Assembly (NCBI RefSeq): GCF_019430945.1
Contig: NZ_JAHYCB010000004.1
Coordinates: 186,001-250,000 of the forward strand
Direction of reading: 5' to 3'
Source: Neorhizobium populisoli
Lineage (GTDB): Bacteria > Pseudomonadota > Alphaproteobacteria > Rhizobiales > Rhizobiaceae
Length of the DNA: 64,000 nt
Part shown: piece by piece, positions 17,978 through 26,255 of the stretch
Numbering within the stretch: the first letter of the stretch is position 1
Layout of the letters: every line of letters starts with the position of its first letter
Translations under genes and position numbers: made by a program
The notes under the pieces: generated by a model
The model's database searches: none
What the model saw: only the letters and a program-made list of their open reading frames with translations
Told to the model about the DNA's origin: nothing

Positions 17978-18384
17978 GCGTACCAATTTCAGCGCGCAAG
18001 GAAGGGACGTATTTCATCCATTCGATCGCCCCGGATGTCTGCTTGACACCAATGGGATCGGCAATGGTGCCGGTGGGTTATAACACCATCGCCTTTCTCG
18101 ATACGGCAGTGCGCACCTCGCGCACCGTCCGCAACAACAGCCTGAAGGATTTTCAGGTCAATACGCGCACCAGCATGGTCTGGGGTCACGAGCCGGGCGT
18201 CGGCAAGGGCGTCGTGGTCAAGGGTTACAAGAGCCATGCCGTGGTCAAGCGCGGTGCGCCGACAGTCTTTTCCGAAGGGTGGGCGGTGGTTCGCCACGGT
18301 GATCCGGCACAGATCAACCGGCCGGGTCCCGGCCGGGTCGAAACGCCTCGGTCGAAAGAGACCCACGGCGAAGAATATTACTAA
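17974..18384 (+). CDS. PAAR-like (DUF4150) spike-tip protein
   Basis: This 136-residue protein belongs to the DUF4150/PAAR-like group, which caps the VgrG trimer and sharpens the spike. Typical features are SIAPDVCLTPMGSAMVPVGY near the N-terminus and a central GHEPGVGKGVVVKGYKSHA segment. The start is GTG at 17974, overlapping the stop of the upstream gene (GTGA). The RHS protein downstream lacks a PAAR domain of its own, so this separate protein probably links RHS to VgrG. Histidine and cysteine residues that could bind a metal are present, but I cannot assign them. Confidence 0.85.
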   Translation: MSVPISARKEGTYFIHSIAPDVCLTPMGSAMVPVGYNTIAFLDTAVRTSRTVRNNSLKDFQVNTRTSMVWGHEPGVGKGVVVKGYKSHAVVKRGAPTVFSEGWAVVRHGDPAQINRPGPGRVETPRSKETHGEEYY

Positions 18385-18419
18385 TCAAACGGTAGTTCTT
18401 CTCGTATTGGAGCCTTTAG

Positions 18420-21400
18420 ATGCCTGATGGTGGCGAAACGCAGATTGCCTGGAGAATGGGCCGGCGGGTCTACGTCAACTCGCGGGACGGCAGTTCCACA
18501 GGCGAAGAGGTGGCTAATGCCCCCGCGAAAGTGCGGGTCGATCTCGACCAGCTGCTGAAGGAAGCCCAGCAGGAAAAGAAGGATCTTGAAGCCGAGAAGC
18601 GCGAACTTGAGCAGGCCATCCGCAACGAGACCGATCCCGCTGAAAAGCAGCAACTGCAGAACGAGCTGAACGAGGTTAACCAGGACCTTGCGGAAACGCA
18701 GTCGGAACTCAACTCGCTTTCCAACTTCGACGGCACGCCAGAACAGTTCCAGGAGTTGGAACTGCAGAAGGAGATGCTGCGCGAGGAGATCCGGGGAGAG
18801 GAGGCCATCCTCAAGCAGAATACCTACGATCCGGTGCAGATCGCCCGCAATCATACTATGCGTCCGGAATATATAACCAATTTAAAGTCACGACTTGCTG
18901 ACCTCGAGGCGGGCAAAAGCCGTGGCATCCTCAATTCCATCAATGACGGCGTCGTCGATACCGGCGAGTTTTTAGCCCCGGGCTCGGTCGTCGATATCAT
19001 TCCCATCGGCAAGATCCTCAAATGGCGCAAACGGCTGCAACGCATGCGCAAGCTGAGGGAGCGGCTGCGCAGGCTGAAACAGGCCAAGAAGGAAGAGCGC
19101 GTCAAGCGACGGGAACGACGAAAGCGGCGGCGCAACGGACGCTGCGCAAAGCGCGGCAATCCGATCTCGGTCGCCACCGGCTTTCCCGCGCATGTCGATC
19201 CGTCCTTTATTCTGCCCGGCGCCATCCCACTCGTCATAGGCAGTGTTTATTCACTCGAGGTGAAAGAGGAAGGTCCTTTCGGTCGCATGCGCGCCAGCAA
19301 TCTGGACGCGACGATCGTGCAGCTTGCGGACGGGCGTCTGTGTTACCGCGACGAAGAAGCCTTTCCCGTCAATTTCGACCGGCCGATCGCAAAGCCCAGC
19401 CATTGGGAGGAGGGAGATACGGTGCGCTCCCTCAAGTTGTCAGCTGGCGAAAACCGCAAGCTCGTCCTTAAGGAGGAACGGCTTTTTACCCACTTCGACA
19501 AATATGAAGACGGCAGGTGGCGGATCGCCCATATCGAAACCCGTGGCGGCAGCAAGGTCGAGTTTACGCGCAACGGCGATGGGAGGCTGGAAGCGATCGC
19601 CACGTCGGAGGGCCTGCGCGTCTCGTTTCGCTATAACGCCGCCGACCTGAGGATCGCGGCGAGCCTGGAGGGCGCGAGCGGGGATGCCCGTACGGTCGCC
19701 CGCTGGAATTACGACACCGCGGGCAACATGATTCTGGCTGACGCGGTCTACGGCACCTCCGTTATCTACGCCTATGACGCGCGCGGAAGGAAGGTCCGGC
19801 AGGATTACAGCCACGGCTACAGCGCCAGACATAGCTACGACGACCTCGGTCGTGTCGTCGCGGTCGAGACCAACGGCCCGTTCAACGGCGATCGCTTCAC
19901 CTATGACGACGCGCTGCGCATCACCACTTATCTTCCTGGTGGCGACGCCGACAAGCTCGAGAAATTCTATATTGATGATGAAGGCACGGTTTTCGCCGAG
20001 GCCAATGCGCTCGGCCATATCAAGCGCACCGAATATGACGATATCGGCTATGTCGCCGCCGAGATCGACGCCGAGGGTAATCGCACTGCATATCGCTACG
20101 ATCCCGACGGCCACATCAAGACCATCACCGATGCCGCCGGTCGTGAGACGTTCCTGTACTGGGACGAAGACGGCAATCTCGAGATCACAATCGACGACGA
20201 CGGTGGCAGCTGGGACTATGAATACGACGAGAAAGGCAATCTCGTCAGCATCGTCGATGCGTTAGCGCAACGCACCGACATCAGCAACAATGACCGCGGC
20301 CAGCCGGTCGGCATCATGCGACATGACGGCCTGCGCGAAACTCGTGAATATGACGACCGAGGCAATCTCATCGCGCAGACGGATTTCCGCGGCGCCAAGA
20401 CACAATTTTCCTATGACACGTTCAATCGCATCACCGCGATCACCAATGCGCTTGGCGAAGTGACGAAGCTGGAATATCCCGACCAGCCTGGCCATGATTT
20501 CTGGAGACCGAGCCGTATCGTGCGCCCGGACGGCGCGGCGCACACGCTGCACATCGACCGGGATACGGCAGAGACGCGCATCACCGACAGCGCCGGCCGA
20601 ACGGTCGTCTATCGCTATGGTTACGGTCCCGGCAATCTCCTGACCGAGATGGAAGACCCGCAGGGCGGAAAGCTGCACTTTTTCTACGATGGTCTCGCAC
20701 AGCTGATCGCCATCGAGAACCAGAAGGGTCTCAAGTGGACGTTCGAGCGCGACGGCGCTGGACGCGTTATCCGCGAAACCGATTTCAGCGGCCTTGTCAT
20801 CAACTATACCCATGACGCGGCTGACCGGGTGGTTGAGGCAAAATTCGCTGACGGCACTCGCACGGCGTACGAATTCGACGGAACCGGCCTGCGCACCACT
20901 GAGGCCGTTTTTGAACCGGGTGCGTCCACGCCGCAGATATCGACCTATCGCTACGATTCGCGAGGCCTGATCGTCGGCGCCCAGAACCATCAGGCGGGGG
21001 TTGCTTTCGAGCGAGACGGGCTCGGCCGTATCACAGCTGAGACTGTCAATGGCCGGCGCATCGACAGCGCTTACGACTGCTGCGGCAACCGGACCGAACG
21101 TCGGATCGGCGAGCGCCTGGTCTCCTATGCTTACGACCCGATGGGAGCGCTTTCCCAGATTGCGATCGACAACCATCTGCCGCTGGATTTCCGCCGCGAT
21201 CAGATCGGCCAGGAAATGGAACGGCGAAGCACAGCGGGCTTCGTGCTGCATCAGGCCTGGGACAGGATGGGGCAGGTCACCCGTCAGATTGCTGGTTCGT
21301 CGCTCAAGCAGGCTTTGTCGCCGCCGACCCCGCACGAAGCAGCACTCGGCTTCACGCCGGCGGTCGCGAGGGCCTATCAGTGGAGCCAGGGCTACGAGCC

Positions 21401-23012
21401 GGTTGCCGTTCTGGACGTGACATGGGGCGAAACCCGTTACGATTACGATGGCAATGGCCAGGTCATCCAGTCACGGTTCGGCGATGGCGGGGCCGAGGAC
21501 TTCACGTACGACAAGGCGCAGAACCTTGTGGCATCCGGCGGAACCGGCGGACAAGATCCGGCCTCCGCCGGCTTCCTGCAGTGGTTGACGGCAAAGGGCG
21601 GAAGGCCGGAAGAGGCGCGCGGGCCGAATGGTGAGCGGGTGTCGTTTCGCTGGGACGTCCGCGGTCGCGTCATCGAGCGGCGTGTCGAGCGCAACGGCTT
21701 CCGGCCACGCCTCTGGCGCTATCGGTGGGACGGGGCAGACAGGCTCGTCGAATGCGAGACGCCGGAGGGGCTGCGGTGGCAATATGGCTACGATCCGTTT
21801 GGGCGGCGGCTATGGAAGCGGATTGCCACCGGCGAAGGCACCCTGTCCACATCCGAAAGCAAGCGCATGCACGTCCGGTCGCCGCGCTCGGGTGGAACGC
21901 TTTATCTCTGGGACGGCGATAATATTGCCGAGGAAATTCCTCTGGGCACTGACGGAGCGCCGCTCGGGGCGATCCATTGGCATTACGAGCCGGGCGGGTT
22001 CCGCCCGCTTGCTCGGCAGGAACTTGACCCGGAAGCGGCCGCCGGATCGGAGGAGGGGCTTTCCCTCGCTGAACCCTCGGTTTCGATCCGCGACGATCGC
22101 CTGTCCTATGTGGTTACGGATCACGTCGGCTCGCCTCGCGAGCTTTTCAGCGAGAGCGGCATCGCGCTTTGGGCGGCCGAATATACGACCTGGGGCAGCA
22201 TACGCAGGCTATGGGCCGGTCATGTGGCCAACGACAACCGGCCGGGTGGCGGCGACGCGTCCCTGTGGCTGGCATCCGACCGTGGACCATCGGGAGGGAC
22301 AGCAGGGCCGGGCGACGCGCCGGGCCGCTGGTTCACGCAAGGCAATCTCGCGCTGAAGGTCGAGGACCCGGAAACGCTGGATGCGACGCAGTTCTGCCCG
22401 ATCCGGTTCCAGGGCCAGTGGGAAGACGATGAAGCGGGCCTGACCTACAACAGGTACCGATATTACGATAACCTCGCCGCCTGCTATGTAACGCCGGATC
22501 CGCTGGGAATTCGCGGTGGGCCACGGCCGCACGGCTATGTCGACAATCCGCTGAACGAAGTCGACCCCGCGGGTCTTTCGCCATTCTACGGACCGCTCGA
22601 CGGCCATGGCCGGCCGACCGGGGTCTGGGCCACGCTGACGAGTAAAGACCTCAGGCCCACCGGATCGTCGCCGCCGACATTCGATCCACCGGGATTCCTT
22701 TCCGGTAGGGATCCTCATTTCCAGCAGCGAAGCCACCTTCTGGCCGATACGCTGGGCGGATCCGGCAGCGACGCACGCAATCTCGTGACGCTGACGGACG
22801 GCTCGAACCATCCTGGGATGAGTCGGATTGAAGGGAAGATTCGCAAGTTCCTGCGCGAGAATCCGAATTGCAGCGTCACCTATGTCGCGATACCGATGTA
22901 TAATGGTAGCAATCTGACGCCGACCGGGGTGGCGATCACCGCCAGAACCTCTGCCGGCGAAATGCTGGTTTCGACCTTCGTACCGAATGGTCTGCGCCAA
23001 AACAGAAAGTAA
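18420..23012 (+). CDS. RHS-repeat polymorphic toxin with HNH/NS_2-like nuclease tip
   Basis: This 1530-residue secreted toxin is the likely cargo of the VgrG spike. Residues 40-140 are strongly charged and predicted coiled coil. Residues 200-245 form a very basic Arg/Lys cluster. An RHS entry region (GNPISVATGFPAHVDPSF) and many YD-type repeats follow, making a hollow shell. The core ends with the hallmark RYYDNLAACYVTPDPLGIRG and NPLNEVDPAGL near residue 1386. The variable tip of about 145 residues has RSHLLADTLGGSGSDARNL with His1439 and Asn1454, and Asn1463 and Glu1471 later, resembling Endonuclea_NS_2 nucleases. It therefore probably cuts nucleic acid in competitors. The next gene is its likely immunity protein. 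The RSH in place of RGH is a small deviation. Confidence 0.9.
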   Translation: MPDGGETQIAWRMGRRVYVNSRDGSSTGEEVANAPAKVRVDLDQLLKEAQQEKKDLEAEKRELEQAIRNETDPAEKQQLQNELNEVNQDLAETQSELNSLSNFDGTPEQFQELELQKEMLREEIRGEEAILKQNTYDPVQIARNHTMRPEYITNLKSRLADLEAGKSRGILNSINDGVVDTGEFLAPGSVVDIIPIGKILKWRKRLQRMRKLRERLRRLKQAKKEERVKRRERRKRRRNGRCAKRGNPISVATGFPAHVDPSFILPGAIPLVIGSVYSLEVKEEGPFGRMRASNLDATIVQLADGRLCYRDEEAFPVNFDRPIAKPSHWEEGDTVRSLKLSAGENRKLVLKEERLFTHFDKYEDGRWRIAHIETRGGSKVEFTRNGDGRLEAIATSEGLRVSFRYNAADLRIAASLEGASGDARTVARWNYDTAGNMILADAVYGTSVIYAYDARGRKVRQDYSHGYSARHSYDDLGRVVAVETNGPFNGDRFTYDDALRITTYLPGGDADKLEKFYIDDEGTVFAEANALGHIKRTEYDDIGYVAAEIDAEGNRTAYRYDPDGHIKTITDAAGRETFLYWDEDGNLEITIDDDGGSWDYEYDEKGNLVSIVDALAQRTDISNNDRGQPVGIMRHDGLRETREYDDRGNLIAQTDFRGAKTQFSYDTFNRITAITNALGEVTKLEYPDQPGHDFWRPSRIVRPDGAAHTLHIDRDTAETRITDSAGRTVVYRYGYGPGNLLTEMEDPQGGKLHFFYDGLAQLIAIENQKGLKWTFERDGAGRVIRETDFSGLVINYTHDAADRVVEAKFADGTRTAYEFDGTGLRTTEAVFEPGASTPQISTYRYDSRGLIVGAQNHQAGVAFERDGLGRITAETVNGRRIDSAYDCCGNRTERRIGERLVSYAYDPMGALSQIAIDNHLPLDFRRDQIGQEMERRSTAGFVLHQAWDRMGQVTRQIAGSSLKQALSPPTPHEAALGFTPAVARAYQWSQGYEPVAVLDVTWGETRYDYDGNGQVIQSRFGDGGAEDFTYDKAQNLVASGGTGGQDPASAGFLQWLTAKGGRPEEARGPNGERVSFRWDVRGRVIERRVERNGFRPRLWRYRWDGADRLVECETPEGLRWQYGYDPFGRRLWKRIATGEGTLSTSESKRMHVRSPRSGGTLYLWDGDNIAEEIPLGTDGAPLGAIHWHYEPGGFRPLARQELDPEAAAGSEEGLSLAEPSVSIRDDRLSYVVTDHVGSPRELFSESGIALWAAEYTTWGSIRRLWAGHVANDNRPGGGDASLWLASDRGPSGGTAGPGDAPGRWFTQGNLALKVEDPETLDATQFCPIRFQGQWEDDEAGLTYNRYRYYDNLAACYVTPDPLGIRGGPRPHGYVDNPLNEVDPAGLSPFYGPLDGHGRPTGVWATLTSKDLRPTGSSPPTFDPPGFLSGRDPHFQQRSHLLADTLGGSGSDARNLVTLTDGSNHPGMSRIEGKIRKFLRENPNCSVTYVAIPMYNGSNLTPTGVAITARTSAGEMLVSTFVPNGLRQNRK

Positions 23013-23023
23013 AAGGACCCTAA

Positions 23024-23596
23024 ATGAGCGACGATGTCACCCAGCTTTTCGATCGTTCGAACGTGAGCCGCAAGGCGACGGCTGAGGAAATTTCCGCCGT
23101 CGAGGCGGAGATCGGCGCGCTGCCGCCGTCCTACAAGACTTTCGCCGAGACATTCGGTTATGGCACGACCAACGGCCTTTTCGTCATCGAAATGCCGTTC
23201 AACATGTTCGGCCATGGCGGGCTTGTCGTTCGCGGAGACGCTCTCCACGAACAGGTTCACTGGCTGGTCGATCAACTTCGGGAAGACGGCGCCGAGGTTG
23301 GCGATCTCGATTGCCTCGAGCCTTATGACGAAGAAAGCCAGGACGTCGCCAGCTTTTTCGACGACCTGCGTTTCTACGGCAACAGCATCAATGGCGAATA
23401 CCTGTGCTGGCGACGCGACAAGGACGGCGCGTTTAAATTCTACGTCATCGACCGTGCCTGCCTCTCAATCCGTTTCGCCGGAACGAGCCTGATCGAGTTC
23501 ATCCGCAGAACGCAGACCGACGATGTCAAGACCTTGCTCGGCTCGGGATATGAAAAGCTGCCACGCACCTTCGAAGGCGCGACCGCGGAGGGATGA
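23024..23596 (+). CDS. SMI1/KNR4 (SUKH) family immunity protein
   Basis: This 190-residue cytoplasmic protein has the SUKH pattern at its start (TAEEISAVEAEIGALPPSYK, then FAETFGYG) and acidic surfaces. SUKH proteins are immunity factors that neutralise nuclease and other polymorphic toxins. It starts 11 nt after the rhs stop with an AAAGGA ribosome site, the usual position for the cognate immunity gene. I infer that it protects the producer from the RHS nuclease tip by direct binding. Confidence 0.85.
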   Translation: MSDDVTQLFDRSNVSRKATAEEISAVEAEIGALPPSYKTFAETFGYGTTNGLFVIEMPFNMFGHGGLVVRGDALHEQVHWLVDQLREDGAEVGDLDCLEPYDEESQDVASFFDDLRFYGNSINGEYLCWRRDKDGAFKFYVIDRACLSIRFAGTSLIEFIRRTQTDDVKTLLGSGYEKLPRTFEGATAEG

Positions 23597-23732
23597 GTGC
23601 TACATTATCGGATCCTCGGAGCGCAGGTGTATCTCCTCAAAGTGCGTCCGCTCGATGATTTGCGTCATTTCTCTATAACGAGAAAGATGTGCGATAAGTC
23701 GGGCACGCATGCCTGATTGGAGTAGACAGAAA

Positions 23733-24488
23733 TCAACGCAGCAGCGATTTCAAAAGCCGGGCGACGCCTTTCAGGGGGTCCAGATAGCGTTCTGCCATCT
23801 CGCTGGCGGGAACGCTTGCGGCCGGCGCGCCAATGTTGAGTGCTGCGACCACCCGGCCGCGGTCATTCTCCAATGGAACGGCGATCGAGCACAGGCCGAG
23901 TTCCAGTTCCTGGTCGATCACTGCGTAACCCTGCTCCCGGACGCGTGACAACTCCTCCATCAGCAGTGCAGGATCGGTTTTTGTGCCTGGCGTAAATGCC
24001 TTCAGCACGGACTGCTTGAGAAGCGTGCGTGCCTCGTCCTCCGGCATGGCGGCGAGCAGCACCCGGCCCATTGAGGCGCAATAGGCCGGCAGGCGGCTTC
24101 CCGGCATCAGGTTGATGGACATGACCCGTTTCTGTGAAGCGCGGGCGATATAGACCACTTCGGTGCCGTCCAGCACGCTGGCTGATGCACTCTGGTGCAC
24201 CTCCTCCGACAGTTTGTCGAGGAAAGGCTGCACGACATGGGGCAGGGGGGTGGCAGAGAGATAGGCGTGTCCGAGACGCAGGATCTTCGGTGTCAGCACG
24301 AAGAACTTGCCGTCGTAGTCCGCATACCCCAGCTCAGCGAGCGTCAGCAGGCAGCGCCGGGCGGTTGCCCGGTCAAGGCCGGTAAGCTTGGCCACATCGG
24401 CAATCGCAAGCTTCGGCGTGGTTTCACCGAAGGCCTCGATGACCTTGAGGCCTCTTGCAAAGCCGCTGACGAAATCTGTTTCCTGCAT
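23733..24488 (-). CDS. pcaR: IclR-family regulator of beta-ketoadipate genes (PcaR/PobR type)
   Basis: This 251-residue regulator has an N-terminal winged HTH (residues about 12-75, KLAIADVAKLTGLDRATARRC then LLTLAELGY) and an IclR ligand-binding domain (SASVLDGTEVVYIARAS, RLPAYCASMGRVLLAAM). The pattern CASMGRVLLA and the divergent pcaIJF genes place it in the PcaR/PcaU/PobR group, which senses beta-ketoadipate or protocatechuate-type acids. The intergenic DNA carries a perfect inverted repeat that is its likely operator and would let it control both directions. The exact effector is not shown by sequence. Confidence 0.88.
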   Translation of the reverse strand: MQETDFVSGFARGLKVIEAFGETTPKLAIADVAKLTGLDRATARRCLLTLAELGYADYDGKFFVLTPKILRLGHAYLSATPLPHVVQPFLDKLSEEVHQSASASVLDGTEVVYIARASQKRVMSINLMPGSRLPAYCASMGRVLLAAMPEDEARTLLKQSVLKAFTPGTKTDPALLMEELSRVREQGYAVIDQELELGLCSIAVPLENDRGRVVAALNIGAPAASVPASEMAERYLDPLKGVARLLKSLLR

Positions 24489-24524
24489 GTTGGCCCTTGA
24501 TTGTCGTGACGTTCGATCCGTGCG

Positions 24525-24607
24525 ACCCCCTCATCCGGTCCTTCGAACCACCTTCTTCCCGACGGGAGAAGGGAGGGCCGAGCGCAGCGGAGGTCGGGTG
24601 AGGGGGC
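24525..24607. repeat. RIME-like intergenic repeat, copy B
   Basis: This is a short copy with outer arms ACCCCCTCATCCGG and GGGTGAGGGGG and an inner TTCTTCCCGACGGGAGAAGG hairpin. It lies just upstream of the pcaR start, between pcaR and its operator, so it is in the pcaR leader. Confidence 0.7.
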
Positions 24608-24635
24608 TCCATGGATCAGCTTTCAATGAGAGTAT

Positions 24636-24674
24636 ATTGTGCGATATACGAACAAATGTCAAATATCGCACAAT
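24636..24674. promoter_or_regulatory. PcaR operator: 12-bp perfect inverted repeat
   Basis: ATTGTGCGATAT (24636-24647) and its exact reverse complement ATATCGCACAAT (24663-24674) flank a 15-nt spacer. The centre is about 115 nt upstream of pcaI and 165 nt upstream of pcaR. The half-site TGCGATA resembles published PcaR/IclR target sequences. This is the best candidate for control of both divergent units. Confidence 0.7.
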
Positions 24675-24771
24675 CGCCTTGCCGTTGCCTTACCGGCCAT
24701 CTATCAATTTCGTCGGAGGCGCGATCGTTCTGTAGAGATATCGGTTGCATCGAACGAAGGAGAAATCCCCT

Positions 24772-25503
24772 ATGGACAAGACAATCGGGAGCCTGGCGGA
24801 AGCCGTCTCCGAAATCGGTGACGGCGCCACCGTCATGATCGGCGGCTTTGGCGGCTCCGGCGCGCCGATCGAGCTCATTCACGCTTTGATCGACAGGAAG
24901 GTGAAGAACCTCACCGTCATCAACAACAATGCCGGCAACGGCCGTATTGGCATTGCGGCGATGATCGATGCAGGCATGGTCAAAAAGATGATCTGCTCCT
25001 TCCCGAAGTCGTCCGATCCGCGCGCCTTCACGGATAAATATCTGGCCGGCGAGATCGAGCTGGAACTGGTGCCGCAGGGCACGCTTGCCGAGCGCATTCG
25101 CGCCGGCGGCGCCGGCATTCCGGCCTTCTACACGCCAACCGCATACGGAACCGAGCTTGCCGAAGGAAAAGCGATCGGCGAATTCGACGGTCGTAAATAC
25201 GTACAGGAACGCTGGCTGAAGGCGGATTTCGCTATCGTCAAGGCGCATCTCGGCGATAATTATGGCAACCTCACCTACAACAAGGCTGCTCGTAACTTTA
25301 ACCCGCTGATGTGCATGGCCGCGGCCAAGACGATCGTGCAGGTTTCGAAGATCGTGAAGGCTGGCGAGATCGATCCGGAACAGGTCGTGACGCCCGGCAT
25401 TTTCGTCGATCGCGTCGTGCAGGTTTCCAATCCGCAGCAGGAAGAAGAACTCATCCGGGCGGGTGTCGCCTATGCTCCGGCCGATGAGGGAGTAAACGCA
25501 TGA
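24772..25503 (+). CDS. pcaI: 3-oxoadipate CoA-transferase subunit A
   Basis: This 243-residue alpha subunit transfers CoA from succinyl-CoA to beta-ketoadipate, the penultimate step of protocatechuate and catechol degradation. The family I CoA-transferase motif GGFGGSG is at residues 24-30, and NNNAGNG lies downstream. The ATG at 24772 has AAGGAGA 9 nt upstream; an in-frame TTG nine codons earlier is less likely. It overlaps pcaJ by 4 nt (ATGA), as expected for two subunits made in equal amounts. The substrate could also be a related 3-oxoacid, but pcaF and pcaR beside it favour beta-ketoadipate. Confidence 0.92.
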   Translation: MDKTIGSLAEAVSEIGDGATVMIGGFGGSGAPIELIHALIDRKVKNLTVINNNAGNGRIGIAAMIDAGMVKKMICSFPKSSDPRAFTDKYLAGEIELELVPQGTLAERIRAGGAGIPAFYTPTAYGTELAEGKAIGEFDGRKYVQERWLKADFAIVKAHLGDNYGNLTYNKAARNFNPLMCMAAAKTIVQVSKIVKAGEIDPEQVVTPGIFVDRVVQVSNPQQEEELIRAGVAYAPADEGVNA

Positions 25504-26189
25504 CCGTCGATACCCGCGAAGACATCAAGCTTTCCAACGCCCAGATCGCCTGGCGCGCGGCGCAGGACATCGTCGATGGCGCCTATGTGAACCTCGGCAT
25601 CGGCTTTCCGGAAATGGTGGCGCGTTACCAGCCGCCGGGCCGGCAGGCGATCTTTCACACCGAAAATGGCATCCTGAATTTCGGCGAATCTCCGAAGGCA
25701 GGTGAAGAAGACTGGGATCTGATCAATGCCGGCAAGAAGGCCGTGACGCTTCTGCCGGGCTCCGCCTTCTTCCACCATGCGGATAGCTTTGCCATGGTGC
25801 GCGGCGGTCATCTGGATGTCGCCATCCTCGGTGCGCTGCAGGTGGCGGAAAACGGCGACCTCGCCAACTGGCGCGTTGGCTCGAAGGGCGTGCCGGCTGT
25901 CGGCGGTGCGATGGACCTCGTGCATGGCGCAAAGCAGGTCTTCGTCATCACCGAACACGTCACCAAGAACGGCGACCCGAAATTAGTTGAAGCTTGTACC
26001 TTTCCGCTGACAGGCGTTGGCTGTATCACTCGCATCTACACCAGTCATGCGGTGGTCGACATCAAGGACAGGCATTTCGTCCTGCGCGAAAAGCTGGCCG
26101 GGATGACGATCGACGAGTTGCAGGCCATGACCGGTGCGAAACTGCATGTCGATGGCCCAGTGGCCGATCTCGTCGTTCCGACACTTTAG
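25500..26189 (+). CDS. pcaJ: 3-oxoadipate CoA-transferase subunit B
   Basis: This 229-residue beta subunit carries the catalytic glutamate in TENGILNFG (Glu55) that forms the enzyme-CoA thioester. NLGIGFPEMV near the N-terminus and GGHLDVAILGALQV are typical. It is translationally coupled to pcaI. Length is normal for SCOT-type beta subunits. With PcaI it forms a cytoplasmic heterotetramer in the beta-ketoadipate pathway. Confidence 0.92.
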   Translation: MTVDTREDIKLSNAQIAWRAAQDIVDGAYVNLGIGFPEMVARYQPPGRQAIFHTENGILNFGESPKAGEEDWDLINAGKKAVTLLPGSAFFHHADSFAMVRGGHLDVAILGALQVAENGDLANWRVGSKGVPAVGGAMDLVHGAKQVFVITEHVTKNGDPKLVEACTFPLTGVGCITRIYTSHAVVDIKDRHFVLREKLAGMTIDELQAMTGAKLHVDGPVADLVVPTL

Positions 26190-26255
26190 TTTGGCGCAAT
26201 TCCGGACGGAAAACCGTGAAACACTTTTCCTGGAATTGCTTGTGAGAGACATAAG

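Noticed and set aside
14488-23596. The VgrG-RHS module as a full type VI secretion locus
   Set aside because: None of the sheath, baseplate or membrane-complex genes is present in the window.
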